From NCBI GenBank assembly GCA_963930775.1, contig OZ005689.1, forward strand, positions 30,838,159 through 30,902,158: a stretch of DNA of 64,000 bases. The letters run 5' to 3'. Below the pieces are notes generated by a model. It did no database searches. It had not been told where the DNA came from and worked only from the letters and a program-made list of their open reading frames with translations. Source of the DNA: Cliona cf. orientalis (Eukaryota > Porifera > Demospongiae > Clionaida > Clionaidae). This document shows, one piece after another, positions 31,728-42,600 of this stretch (within the stretch, counting starts at the first letter, position 1; each line of letters begins with the position of its first letter). A program made the position numbers and the translations under genes.

Positions 31728-32699
31728 CTAAATGGCAAGGAAAACTTATGGTGATGTGCATGCATACAGACAGCTTCTTTCAATGAACATGTACAATGTC
31801 ATATAGGCGAAATGTATCAGCCTCCCAGTCTAGTGTACACCCACCAGGACTCCCCCGATAGCCAGACTTAACAAAATGGTAAAGCGTCATCACTCCTTGG
31901 TCATGTAGTATGTAAAGTATATCCTTTGGAAGTCCCATGCCCGCCCACTGTGTGTCTGCCTATAATTATGCGTAACTACATCTCTCCAGTTCTTCTTATT
32001 CTACCCAGGATTCCTCATATTATTGGGACTTTTAACATTCTTACAACACTGAGAATTTCGTGTTTTTTCCCTACAGAAGGGGGACAGAGGGGGGACATAA
32101 GAGGAAGCCACCAGCACCCCACTGGTATCACTGGTATCACTGGTATGCCGCACCATCAAAATTATGAAATCACTGCATGCCATGATGTCCTGATGTGGGA
32201 ATATAACGTTCAGTATAATTATTATGAGGTTGATTCAAATTAAGGGGCTGAGTTTAATATTCCATCTCGCTACTAAGATAAGTTACTAAAGGATGGAAGA
32301 TATTGTTCCAGCCTTGAACATACATTGCATTTTTTTTACGCAATTTGCGTTTCTTGTCTGTCGCTGGTATCAAGCATGGAATTTGTGTAACCACTAATTT
32401 GGAGGAGCTGAATCTTTATGTTGATGACTGTGATCGCTATGATCTTCAGTCCAGAAAGAAAGAGTATCATTGGACGATCTTTGTGCTGATCTCGCCTCTC
32501 ATCCGATATTCTGGTACAGAATTCGATTCTTATAACAGTCATTTTCCATACATAGCTTCAATCTTTTGTGTATGCCTCAACCATCAGGAAAAGCCAGACA
32601 TGCTCTCAGCGTAATTCTATCTTACATGGTTTGCTCATTCAACCAAGTAGACTCCCCCCCCCCCCCTCAGAATCATCAGGTGATATACATGTAACATTG

Positions 32700-33790
32700 C
32701 TTTTCTCGATAATTAATATCATACACTTCTGATTCAGTAAGGTATAATATATCTTTATCCATGGGTTATGGTATTGATTTCCATTCCTGCATGTGCACCA
32801 TATCATATATTAAAATTATAGTTGTCCGTCCGTCTGTCCGTCCGTCACGGAGGGTCAGCGGAAGTGATTTGACCTCGCAACACAAGAGGCTGTATCTCTG
32901 GCACTCGAGCATTAGAAGCTAGAACCAGGTGATCTCTGTGAGCGCCAGCCTGGACACTAGCTACAGGCACGAACACTAGCTTCTGAGACGGATTGTACAA
33001 AACCAAGCAAGAAATGGAGATTTACATTCAGTGGCCTGCAGTTAGGTAAGCAGCTCGATTCGTGAGAAGTCGTTGTCCTAGTGGTCATCACGGAGGTAGT
33101 AGATTCTGACTTTAACTTCTCGCGTTCTCAAGTCTAGCGAGGGGAGCTGCGAACAAGCTAACGACTTTTTTGGACAGTTGATTGACTTAGCCATGTGCTC
33201 AAACAGGATGCTATAAATGCGCATGCTCAGTAGAATGTTCCAGAACATAGGTAAAGGGTGGTTTCAGCCACTTTGCTGATCTGCACTTGCAACTGATTAC
33301 ACTAGCACTCTGGCCTGTGGCCGTGCACCCTATAAATAGAAAGAGTATGAGTGGCACAGTATATGCATGTGCATGCGCATGCTCAATAGAATGTATACAT
33401 GATCTCATGATCAGCCACTCGCCAATTGCTTAATTAAACTAGCAGTGGCCGGCCATGCCTTTCGTATATAAGAGTAGTGGCAGTGTTCAACTGAGACTTA
33501 TTGAGTACATACAGGTCTGCTACTTCGTGGATTCCTAACTGATGCCAAATACAACAATCATGTGCAGCAGGGGGCGAGCGAAGCGAGCCCCCCTGCTTGT
33601 ATTATAATAATATTATGTGTGTGCATGGCTACTCAAAAAGCAAGCATAGGGATGTATAGTGAGTGGGTGTGATACGTTATCCCTAACCAGCTAAACTGAC
33701 CTGCGAGTCACGTGAAGCCACGCCTCTCGTTATCTCAATCCGATGAAGCTCAGTGGCTGATGAACTTGAAAGTAGGCCGTTTAGAACCAA
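32700..33790. mobile_element. 1.09-kb insertion in copy C flanked by 9-bp direct repeats
   Basis: GTAACATTG flanks both sides (32691-32699 and 33791-33799), while copies A and B lack the segment. 9-bp duplications are typical of Mutator-like elements. I could not find convincing inverted ends. The insert holds a GTCCGTCCGTCTG tract near 32826, a GATCTCATGATC palindrome near 33404, a TATA-like TATATAAG at 33465, and a hairpin around GGGGCGAGCGAAGCGAGCCC near 33570. Confidence 0.55.
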
Positions 33791-33903
33791 GTAACATTGG
33801 CGGAAATTAAACTTGGAGATAGGACCCAACCTTGTAATTGCAAAAATACCCCCCCCCCCCCCCCCCACAAACAAACTCTTATAACATGCGTTTGTCACCT
33901 TAC

Positions 33904-33981
33904 CTTGATAATACTGTCTATCACCGATCTTTCTGGTGTATCACCAGACACAGTATTCATACCCAGTGTAACACACACATC
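33904..33981 (-). pseudogene. transposase exon 2, copy C
   Basis: Same 26 codons as copy A with intact splice sites. Its downstream exon is truncated, so it cannot give a complete protein. Confidence 0.55.
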
Positions 33982-34051
33982 CTGTGTAAAAACAATAATA
34001 ATTAAAGTTAATCGCTCAGGTCCGAGGCTAATCTTTTCTTCAAGTACTCAC

Positions 34052-34084
34052 TTTTTGTGCATCAGCACTCTCAACTGACTCCAT
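34052..34084 (-). pseudogene. transposase exon 1, copy C
   Basis: Eleven codons identical to copies A and B, followed by the same GTGAGT donor. Confidence 0.55.
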
Positions 34085-34639
34085 ATCACTGCAGAAGATG
34101 AATAGATACAGTATCACCATGCAAGCACTCCATTATGGGCACAATCACACTATGGTACGTATACTCACGTTAATATGTTGAATAACAAAACTTGGATGAA
34201 CTGTTGAAATTTCCAACACAAATCTCTGTAGAGCACAACATGTAACAGACCATACACCTGTACATGTACCTTGAGTTTCAGAAAATTGTAGCAATAATAA
34301 TAATATATTATGGATACACCCACATTTGATAGTAACCCAGTATTGCTCTGCAGACCTCTAAATGACCACCCCCAAATAAGATGGATACCCTTCTCACAAA
34401 ATGACTACACCCTCCATAATTATGACACTACTATAGCCCCCTACACATGCTGAGCTAGTGAACAGCACCAGGAACACATTACCAGCTCACATGCACAAGG
34501 GATAAAGTAATTGGTTTTGTCCGTCTGTCTGCCTGTCTGCCTGTCACCACAAAATCGCCAGATCTGGACATCTAGGCATCTGAGCGACTAGTAAAAATGA
34601 CAAATCCATACAAGTCGTCCAAAATTTGTCTTCATTATG

Positions 34640-34875
34640 CTTCAAATGGTTTGGCAAGGCCCACGAGCATCGCAAACACTGCGTCTTTGTTGGCGACACC
34701 TATCGACTCGACCCATCCACTGCAGGCCATGTGTATATGTCAGCTACATACATGTATGCCCACTACCGCTGCAGCTCTCATTTCTATGCAAAACAGATGA
34801 GGATGCAGATACAATGTGCGAAGGGGTATGTGTTCTATAAAGCTCAAGTTGTTTCGTAGTGCACTGGGTGTGGGC
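34640..34875. repeat. dispersed repeat, copy 1 (partners 38780-39015 and 55035-55275)
   Basis: Landmarks TTTGGCAAGGCCCACGAGC, GTTGGCGACACCTATCGAC and CTGCAGGCCATGTGTATA, ending GCACTGGGTRTGGGCAAGAT. More diverged relatives with CCACGAGCGTCACAAA lie near 39745 and 31158. The copies stay open in more than one frame; no frame is clearly favoured. Confidence 0.75.
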
Positions 34876-35208
34876 AAGATTATGCGTGACCCCCATATCC
34901 TCACCCACATCACAGGACTGATGGCCTCCTGACAAAGGAGGGGTCAATGGACATCTGGAAAGATGTGGGGGAAGACAGGTGTGAGTTGAGGTGGGGGGGG
35001 GTGGAGTGGGGAAAAACATGGGCTGGTCTTTCTGTTAACTAGTGCCACTTGGAATGTTTCCCACTTGTGTGTTGGCCTACATATTTGTGAAGAGAGTATA
35101 ATACATTTTGGAATTATAACCACTATTGCAAGTTCATCTTCATCCACGTCAAACCATAGGTATAGTGTACATATAGCTGTAGTTACAAGGTAACTTTCCC
35201 TCAGCTGC

Positions 35209-35243
35209 TATATATACCCGCAGTAGTCAACAACAAGTCAGTT
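35209..35243 (+). promoter_or_regulatory. TATA box and initiator pair
   Basis: TATATATA at 35209 is followed about 30 bp later by TCAGTT (35238-35243), the spacing expected of a core promoter. The ATG of the small ORF lies about 100 bp further on. Confidence 0.45.
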
Positions 35244-35340
35244 ATACTCCTTGCGGGAGTACGTTATTCATCCTGTGGGTTTAGTTATACATCCTGTGGG
35301 AAGGTGGTTTTGTAGAGTAAGCGATTCTTATTAGCAGTCG

Positions 35341-35481
35341 ATGAAAAAACCTAGAAAGAAAACCAGGAGCAAGAGCAACAGCAGCAGCAGCAGTAGTAGC
35401 GAGGGTTCAATGGAAAATGGTCACCACGAAGATACCATTAGAAGAAGTCCAGGTTACATTTCTAAAATTGAAACTATTTAA
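35341..35481 (+). CDS. 46-codon ORF with basic and serine-rich N-terminus
   Basis: The protein starts MKKPRKKTRSKSN, continues with a serine run encoded by AGC/AGT repeats, and ends SPGYISKIETI before TAA. It follows the TATA/initiator pair, and the basic start looks like a nuclear localisation signal. It may be a first exon: CCAG/GTTACA near 35450 could be a donor. No family recognised. A short trinucleotide run can create such ORFs by chance. Confidence 0.3.
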   Translation: MKKPRKKTRSKSNSSSSSSSEGSMENGHHEDTIRRSPGYISKIETI

Positions 35482-36052
35482 CTAGTCTTCTATGGCAACT
35501 GCAGCAGATACACTCCCAAGAGTAGTGGCCATTAAATAGTAAGTTGCATTTCAGTAAAGATTATTTGTTAACTTCATTTTTTTTCAAGGAGACCACACAA
35601 CAAGCAGAAAAAAAAAAAATTGTCCGGAAATCACGACGTAGTTGAGCATGAAAAAAAAATAAATTACTGATTATCAATAAGCGCTCGTTTGCTTCATACT
35701 AACTAATGCCTTCAGAATCTGTCTTCCTGTTGGGTTGATTTGGGCAGCCCGGAACTATGCATTTGTGTACCATCCCTAAGTGGATATGCCAAGCTAAGCA
35801 GATATAGATTGTGATGCAATTATTATTACTATTAATTAGTATAGTGGCCAGTGGTATTCAATTATGTTAGAAAGGTTTCAAGCTTATGATGATTACCATC
35901 ACGACGCACAAACGAATTACCAACTGTGTTTCTTGCTCTGGGGGTATAGTAATGAGGAGAACCAGGCATAGGTCAAGACTACCTTCACGAGAGGTTGTCA
36001 AGAAACCAAGATAGACATTGATGGAGTACATCAGAACGTTTAAAGTATATTA
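35482..36052. other. spacer within the TIR unit
   Basis: Contains TTTTTTTTCAAGGAGACCAC near 35580, related to 51725-51775 in the intron of copy B, so a dispersed repeat fragment is present. No gene seen. Confidence 0.4.
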
Positions 36053-36370
36053 ATGGTCGTATGCGGTGTCTGTTGCCGAAAAAAAGAGCCAACAGGGGCC
36101 AGATTTTTTAAAAGTCTGTTCACAATCTTGATGGATTTGTTGTGCTTACGAGTCCCTCAGAGGCCTAGATGTCCAGATCTGCGCTCAAATGACACAGCAC
36201 TCAAGCGCTTTGTCCAACTTGAAGCATTAACCTTGGATCCGCAGGACGAAAAGATTCGGAGAGAAGTGTTTCGTTTGTACAAGAGACTACTGAGGCTGCA
36301 CGAGGGTCTCCCAGAGGATTTTGCCAGCCATATTGGAAGACCAAACCACCCGAAAGTGTCTATCACGTAA
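36053..36370 (+). CDS. 105-codon ORF, unrecognised, weak LYR-like helix
   Basis: The frame starts MVVCGVCCRKKEPTG and has a charged helical second half with EKIRREVFRLYKRLLRLHEG. The segment VFRLYKRLLRLHEGLP superficially resembles the first helix of LYR-motif mitochondrial proteins (LYRM5 type), but the position in the protein and the sequence after it do not fit, and the frame ends soon after. The THAP remnant follows in another frame. It could be a captured exon, a transposon accessory ORF or chance. Confidence 0.3.
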   Translation: MVVCGVCCRKKEPTGARFFKSLFTILMDLLCLRVPQRPRCPDLRSNDTALKRFVQLEALTLDPQDEKIRREVFRLYKRLLRLHEGLPEDFASHIGRPNHPKVSIT

Positions 36371-36374
36371 AGCG

Positions 36375-36580
36375 CGCATGCACGATATTATCAGCAACCG
36401 TGCTGATGAACATAAAGGTATTGGCTTTTATCGTCTGCCAGCTACTATTAACCATCAAAGTGAACAAACCTATGGGTTGACCTGCAAACGTCGAGACTTG
36501 TGGCTATCCAGAGACAACCTTGGCTCAAGCAAGTGGCCGTATGTGTGAGTTTGCTCAAGACTAGCATCTGTGTAGAGTGT
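36375..36580 (+). pseudogene. decayed THAP-type zinc finger domain
   Basis: The reading frame gives ISNRADEHKGIGFYRLP, then CKRRDLWLSRDN and, after a TGA, VCSR. This matches the order of a THAP domain: the SNR turn, the FYRLP core, the RR-x-LWL helix and the distal VCS-H-F zinc site. Known THAP domains need C2CH; here the first cysteine pair is not visible, an in-frame TGA stands where CGA (arginine) is expected, and the final H-F is lost. It is therefore a pseudogene. THAP domains occur in P-element transposases and in host factors derived from them. Confidence 0.6.
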
Positions 36581-37496
36581 GCATGACTATCCGAATTCCA
36601 TTATGGGATTCGCGTTCATTGTTAATCAACAAAGTGGCCATGGATTATAACTAGGGTGATGTAAACCATCGAGGGGGCGATCCTTCGCTCATAGGATAGT
36701 AAAGGGTTGCCCCCTCACAGCCGGCTATCTTCGATCCAAAGCACATTATAATTTATACAAGTAGCTATAGCTATCATCATTAACTGAGCACAATCTATTG
36801 TCGCTATAAAGATCAAGAAAGGAGGAAAAATGTATAGTTTAATGTACTACATTCCCAGTATATCGGGAGCTTCGGCCCCTATGAGGCTACAGAATTGGTC
36901 TGGGCTAGCTTGGACCCGCGTTCGTAGCCGATTACAGAAATTTCGAACTGCATCTTTTGGTGAGCAGCATTTAGAGCAGAGCTGCATTTAGAGTTAGTGC
37001 GGCCAACGTTGACGATCTTTACCGCAATGATTATGCGCATGCGCTATGAGCTAGCGAGCACGTGCTTGACGTATCGCTACATACAAACATACATACATAC
37101 ATAAGTACAGCGATTTTCTCGTAGTACTGATTAGTGTGGGGCTCGCTCAGGCTCGCCCCAATAATATTATTGTCTTGTTACTTTCAAGTGTTGGCAGCTG
37201 CCAAGTAGAAGTGCATGGTTTACCACAGCTAGTGATATCAAGTGCAACCACTAGACTGTGACAACAATCCTGATTGGTCCATAGTGTGTCAGTGATGAAA
37301 ATCATCTGTGCGGGGCAAGCCTTCGCACAAGTCACAAAATTTTTTTGAAAGCACACAGGCATGCATGCGCACATGGGGTTGGTGCCCCAATAGCTAGGCC
37401 TGACAAGCTACCACGACAGTGGAAGTATCACAGATTGCTAGTATAATAGCTATAGTCCTCATGTAGAAAATTTTGTATGTTTCTATTGCAGTAGTA
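36581..37496. other. right half of the TIR unit, no gene seen
   Basis: Holds a foldback around GAGGGGGCGATCCTT and GGGTTGCCCCCTC (36672-36717) and the word GGGGCTCGCTCAGGCTCGCC near 37138. That word recurs near 31530 and 40125 and, inverted, near 47750. No transposase catalytic domain could be recognised. Confidence 0.4.
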
Positions 37497-37582
37497 TGTC
37501 AGGAGGCCATCAGTCCTGTGTTGTGGGTGAGGATATGGGTAGGCCCCAGGAAGTGCATCCGGTGGTAGCTGCGCGAATCGTG

Positions 37583-37795
37583 TCACACACGACAGACACA
37601 GACACGGACACAAAACGTACCAACTATCTCGGCAGTGCGCAGACAAAGTACACATGGCACGATGGACGATATGCGCGTGCACATATGGACAGGGGAGGGG
37701 CTGATTCATGCGCATTTGGCAGGGGTGGGGCTGAAAGCACGACCTTTGACGACCAACAGCCGATACCAAACGGAGTCATTCATGTCTCCTACAAT
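37583..37795. repeat. dispersed 200-bp repeat, copy 1 of 4
   Basis: Landmarks are ACTATCTCGGCAGTGCGCAG, GGCACGATGGACGATATGCG, GACAGGGGAGGGGCTGATTC and CAAACGGAGTCATTCATGTC. Other copies are near 40530-40745, 41400-41605 and 57663-57905. Confidence 0.8.
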
Positions 37796-37979
37796 TTGTA
37801 CGCGTGCGAAACGACAAAAGCCAGATTATACATCATGATTACTTGTGTGCAACATTCCTTCGGGATACTTCCGCCCAGGGTTATGTTCCAGAACCTCTCT
37901 CTCTTCTTGCGCACCGGAGGGTCTGGGGACGAGAGTACGTGGATATATCACCAAATTGCCCCAGAACTGCTCATATAAT

Positions 37980-38779
37980 TCTCTTTTAGCCGCTTACCCT
38001 TTGCTGACAGTGAGCACTTTTAGCGTAAAATGCAAATTACGTGCTATCTTACTGAAGTGTGCACACGCATGAGCAGTGCATGCAGCACGTTTGGTCATGA
38101 TCAGTTATTGGCTCTATGGTGGTGCTGGACGATGTAATGCCAGTGCTTGAAATCGATCCTGTGGTTTCATAATCAGTTGTTGGCTCCATAGTGGTGCTGG
38201 ATGATGTCAGAACTTGAAATTGATCCTGTAGTTTCATTCGTTGGTTCAATAGTGGTGCTGGACGATGTAACGTCAGTATTTGAAATCGATCCTATAGTTT
38301 CAGTAATTTCCCGAACACTATACTACTGACCATGATCATACTGTATAGGTATCGTTTATAGGCTAGGCCATCATAAATCAGGCATTCGGCCGGTGGATAA
38401 AGGGGCCCGGATAATCGAGGCTGCACTGTAGTTCACTGTGAAGTATCCTATACAGAGTTGTGCTGAATTCACCACATCTCTCGGTCACCAGTAGCAAAAC
38501 AGTAACCTTAGGTTTGTATGCTAACAGCCCTACAAAGCCACTCTGTAACACCAAACTCACAATATGGGCACACGTGCCAGAAATCCAAACTCAAACTCAA
38601 ACCAACCTGAATGTTCAGCCCCTTGAGTTAGTCATGTGCGCAAGGCGGAAAGTCAAGTTACTCTCCGAACACATATTACACGGGTGTATAGCACATTAGA
38701 TACTCTCTTCCCTTCCTTATTATTTACTCTTGAACACAGGTATTGAGGGTATGTTTTCAATACCAACACCTGTATATCA
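37980..38779. other. stretch with a short tandem repeat, no gene seen
   Basis: Between 38095 and 38305 a unit of about 65-70 bp with TATGGTGGTGCTGGACGATG and GAAATCGATCCTGTGGTTTC repeats about three times. The rest is ordinary sequence. Confidence 0.55.
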
Positions 38780-39130
38780 AATTGCTTGGCAAGGCCCACG
38801 AGCATCGCAAACACTGCGTTTTTCAATTGTTGGCGACACCTATCGACTCGACCCATCCACTGCAGGCCATGTGTATACGTCAGCTACATACATGTATGCC
38901 CACTACTGCTGCAGCTCTCATTTCTATGCAAATAAATGTGGATGCAGATGCAATGTGCGAAGGGGTATGTGCTCTATAGAGCTCAAATTGTTTCGTAGTG
39001 CACTGGGTATGGGCAAGATTCAAGGAGTCAGCCTATATATACGTCAATTTTGACCAAAATGGGTTATGGTCATTGCGTTTATGTGCACACGTGACCCGCC
39101 CCTCACGTAGCGCATGCATGGGTGGAAAAC
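38780..39130. repeat. dispersed repeat, copy 2
   Basis: As at 34640-34875, continuing into CACGTGACCCGCCCCTCACG and GTGGAAAACATTGCAAATG as at 55285-55320. Confidence 0.75.
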
Positions 39131-39374
39131 ATTGCAAATGCATGGCTTTCTATTCAAACATACGGGATAACTTCAAAGGGCCATAAGGTGTGAATCAAAA
39201 TTCCCCAAGGTCAAATCCTTAGTTTCGACCCATTCTGCGTGCAGACTTTTCTTAAGATTATTGATTTCAAAGGCTTCATACTGGTATTAGGCAATAATAT
39301 ATCAACGGAATGAATGATGCACAGCTCTGATTGTTTTTCATAACCCAGTCAGCCGTTCACTTCTGCGGAAGCGT
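39131..39374. repeat. dispersed repeat with GGTGTGAATCAAAATT
   Basis: CAAACATACGGGATAACTTC, GGTGTGAATCAAAATTCC and TTTCGACCCATTCTGCGTGC recur at about 51815-51915, and the middle word near 14229-14272. This is a short dispersed family of unknown type. Confidence 0.6.
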
Positions 39375-40201
39375 TTGCTCTCATACACGGGCACAATGTA
39401 TGGCTAGTTATAGCCTAGTTTTAGTTTCTGTAGAGACGTTTTTCAATTGTTGCTGTTTTGAGCTAATTAGCACTGTACATCAATCTGTGATGGCAAATTT
39501 GATCCCGCTACAATGCATGGTGCAAGTACAAGCCACATTGAGACTACTATCCCCGTAATCAGTAGTCTCGTGCCCAGCCTCTTTGTTGCATGCAGAAAAT
39601 AAAAGTATGGTGAAATGCGCATGGTTCCGGCAATATCTCATTGCGTCCTTTCAGAATAGCGTCCGTAAAGTTCATACGAGGGCGATAAGCTCAAATGTAG
39701 CTGGTGAAAAACGGGCTTCAGTGTGCTTCGAATCGAGGGATATGGTCCACGAGCGTCACAAATGGTGCCTTTTTGTTAGCCTTCGTAACCACGCCTATCG
39801 ACAGTGCCCACCAATGCATTATGCATGCAGGCCTTGTGCTTTCTGCTCATGCGCGTAATATTAAATATTGTGGACTGGTAAAGGTCGTCAATAATGCTAG
39901 TGCACACGTTAGGCTGGTAAGCTAGCCAAGACTGGAATGCAAAGCCCCATCGAATCAGAATGTATTACCTATACATATGTACCCAGTCTAGATCTGGCGC
40001 AGAGAGAGAGTCAGTGGTGTTTCGGCTGGCCACATGATCTCCAAGAGCCCCTTGATGCAACCAAGCAGCAACAAAAACAGATCTACAGATTGCACAATGT
40101 GCGTGTGGGGTATGTGCTCTATACACTCGCTCAGGCTCGCCCCGAATAAATATTTCACCACACTCTTTTTCCAATCAGCATGTGGGTACGAGAACATGTA
40201 A
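39375..40201. repeat. dispersed block, copy 2 (partner 30835-31616)
   Basis: From CTCATACACGGGCACAATGT through AGATCTGGCGCAGAGAGAG to GGGTACGAGAACATGTAATC. It contains the intact pre-insertion site GTTTTTCAATTG (39438-39449) that is occupied by a MITE at 55978. The minus-strand frame of 107 codons (39988-40311, with MFSYPHADWKKS) is partly conserved with the partner block. Confidence 0.75.
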
Positions 40202-41625
40202 TCAGGTACTTCAGGAAACTTCAGCTCCGTTCGTAACATATCATAGTCTGACATAGCCTGTGGGCCAGCCACTTCACAAGGGAGGAGCTTAGCTGTTATG
40301 CCCGTGTGCAAAACCTCACTCGTGAGATGTAGAGTCTAGTAGCCTAGCAAACCCCGTAAAAATCGGTAATGACGTACGTGGAGCAATCTGATTATGCTTC
40401 TCCCCCCCCCCCCCCCCCCACACACACACACAAATCTGGCGTTCCAAGTCCAGTAAATCAGGCGACATACAGTTTGGAAGACGAGAATAGTATCACAACT
40501 ATGAGATTACTTACGTGCTACTCACACACGTACAGCTACAGACACAAAGCTTACCAATTATCTCGGCAGTGCACGCTGATGCCATTCACGTGACACGATG
40601 GACGATATGCGCGTGCGCAGATGAATAGGGGAGGGCCTGATTCATGCACATTTGGCATGGGTGGGGCTGAAAGCATGGCCTTTAAAAATTGACGACCGAC
40701 AACCGATACCAAACAGAGTCATTCATGTCTCCTACAACGCTTAACCAAACAGCCGAGTGCTATGCTTGTCTCGGGCTCCATAATTTGCCAAGATTGTGCT
40801 TTTGAGGCTCCGGCTGGGTGTAGGGCTGCGTAAATTGTGCATATAAGCAAAATATCATGATCATGCTACCACTGATAATATTTATTGTTTGCGTGTCATA
40901 ATATGTCGTGTACATCTGGAACCGAAACATTTCACCACACTCTTTTTCCGATCCACGTGTGGGTACGAGACTGTGTAATCAGTACTTCGGGAAACCTTCA
41001 GTTTCGTTCATAACATCATAGTCTGGTGGGCCAGCCTCTTCACAATGGAGGAGGAGGAAGGCTCTGGTGTTGTGCCCATACTGGAGTTGTACCAGTGCTT
41101 AGCTGTTACGCCTGTGTGTAAAACCTCACTTGTGAGATGTAGTCTAGTAGCCTAGCAAGCCCTGTAAAATTTGGTGATGACGTGGAGCAATCTGATTGGG
41201 CTGCTGCAGCAGGTACTAGTCTCGTATAATTATACATAGGCATAACACCAGAACCTTCCTCCTCCCCAGTCATAACAGTACAAACCTAGCGTTCCAAGCC
41301 CAGTAAATCAGGTGACATGCATACAGTTCGATAGTCAGGAAAGACGAGAACAGTATCAGTAAGCCATATACTCACACAAATAGAGATCATCTCACAACTA
41401 TGAGATTACACACGACAGACAGACACAAAACTTACCAATTATCTCGGGACAGAGTTCACGTGGCACGATGGACGATATGCGCGTGCGTGCGCAGATGGAC
41501 AGGGGAGGGGCTGATGCATGCGCATTTGGCAGGGGTGGGGCTGAAAGCACGACCTTTGACCAATTGACGACCGACAGCGGATACCAAACGGAGTCATTAC
41601 AACGCTAAAAATGCTCGGCTAAAAG
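40202..41625. repeat. dispersed blocks, partly duplicated in tandem
   Basis: Two related successions (40140-40745 and 40915-41605) each contain CACTCTTTTTCC, GTGGGTACGAGA, CCTCACTYGTGAGATGTAG, CCAGTAAATCAGGYGACAT and the 200-bp repeat. A third succession is at 57240-57905. 40870-40890 is the empty site for the Tigger-like MITE at 56891. Confidence 0.65.
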
Positions 41626-41790
41626 AGAATTATGTGAGCGCTTCTGGGGCAATTTCAGTGTGTAGATCTATATACCACTGTATTGTGTCACATGATTATA
41701 CTAGATACAACATAAACAATGTACAAGCTCTAAGTGAACATGTCAATTCCAATAGTTGATGCACAGGCAGAATAACAACATGGATATTAT

Positions 41791-42208
41791 CAGGAGCACA
41801 TGAAGAGAAGGAGCGTATAAAGTCACATAGCTACATACAGTGGTAATATCGAAAAATAAAGCAAAACTGGCAGATTCTCATTCCTGCTAATGCATAGTAG
41901 GTAGAAATATTTTGACAAAAATTCCATAATCCAAATGATGTGACTAGTAATGGGAGTAGCAAAAATGACCACAATATGTTATTGCTGCAGGTTAGAAAAC
42001 TGCCATATATGGAAGTTTTTGAACATTTTTCCAATAACTTGTGGTTATAGTGTTCATGGCACATTACGCTATTCTTGGTATAGTATAGCACCGGCCCACT
42101 ACAATTTTCTCTAGATTTATTTATTGAGGCTATCACAAGATATTGATACAATTTACTTTATTTTTTGATAATTTCTAGATGTACGTTCCTTCTCTTTATG
42201 TGCTCCTG
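41791..42208. mobile_element. 418-bp hAT-like MITE
   Basis: The ends CAGGAGCACATGAAGAGAAG and the inverse TTCTCTTTATGTGCTCCTG form inverted repeats of about 30 bp. ATATTAT flanks both sides (7 bp, or 8 if the terminal G is counted with the flank). A minus-strand frame of 106 codons fills much of the interior but has no motif, so it is not called as a gene. Confidence 0.72.
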
Positions 42209-42351
42209 ATATTATATATAAGAAGTAGAAACAAGCAGATGGTAGGAAATGATTGCACCAATGCGGAAAGAAAACCTTCTCGCGCATAAAGAAAGAACCA
42301 GCCATTGCATACATACATAAATATGCCTTCACATGCATCACCAAGGAGCTC

Positions 42352-42352
<1 letters not shown>

Positions 42353-42414
<62 letters not shown>
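42353..42414. repeat. (GA)n microsatellite
   Basis: GA repeat of about 60 bp adjoining the dispersed repeat copy at 42415. Confidence 0.97.
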
Positions 42415-42415
<1 letters not shown>

Positions 42416-42600
42416 AGTGTTGCTGAAGCCTGCAATACAATCAGGTTTTAGTAGTTATCTGCTCTTTTTTGAAGATAAGCTTCAGTGGAGTCTTTTAATA
42501 AAACACCAGTTGCAATACCTGCAGCAATGGAATAGTGGGAACCACCGACAGAACATGTGTTCTGTTTCGCTGTTATTGCAGCTCTTCAGGGTGGCGTACC
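42415..42600. repeat. dispersed repeat related to 13390-13615
   Basis: See the partner. Here the segment with GAACATGTGTTCTG and GCTGTTATTGCAGCTCTTC lies on the right and is inverted relative to the partner. Confidence 0.6.

Larger units (their letters stand above)
31728..34891. repeat. copy C: 5' part of the transposon and flank
   Basis: Follows copies A and B through the intron, exons 2 and 1 and the 5' flank, with an empty site for the 150-bp MITE (32180-32184) and a private insertion at 32700-33790. The 5' flank continues through GGGATAAAGTAATTGGTTTT to a break at 34891, where the 2.65-kb TIR unit starts. Confidence 0.75.
34892..37539. mobile_element. 2.65-kb unit with 43-bp terminal inverted repeats
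   Basis: The left arm (34892-34934) starts CCCATATCCTCACCCACA and the right arm (37497-37539) is its inverse with one mismatch in 43. The left border coincides with the point where the surrounding dispersed repeat stops (GACCCC followed by GCCCCTCAC at 55282 but by CATATCC here), which supports a real insertion edge. No clear target duplication was seen. Inside are a TATA/initiator pair, a 46-codon ORF, a 105-codon ORF and a decayed THAP domain. THAP fingers are the DNA-binding domain of P-element-type transposases, so a decayed P-like element is one explanation. Confidence 0.55.

Noticed and set aside
36053-36370. LYR-motif (LYRM5-like) mitochondrial protein
   Set aside because: Only one helix resembles the family, it is at the wrong end of the protein and the following sequence does not match. 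Reported as unrecognised.
41831-42151. 106-codon minus-strand frame with a hydrophobic stretch, possible membrane protein
   Set aside because: It lies wholly inside a MITE with clear TIRs and target duplication, and has no promoter, splice sites or motif.
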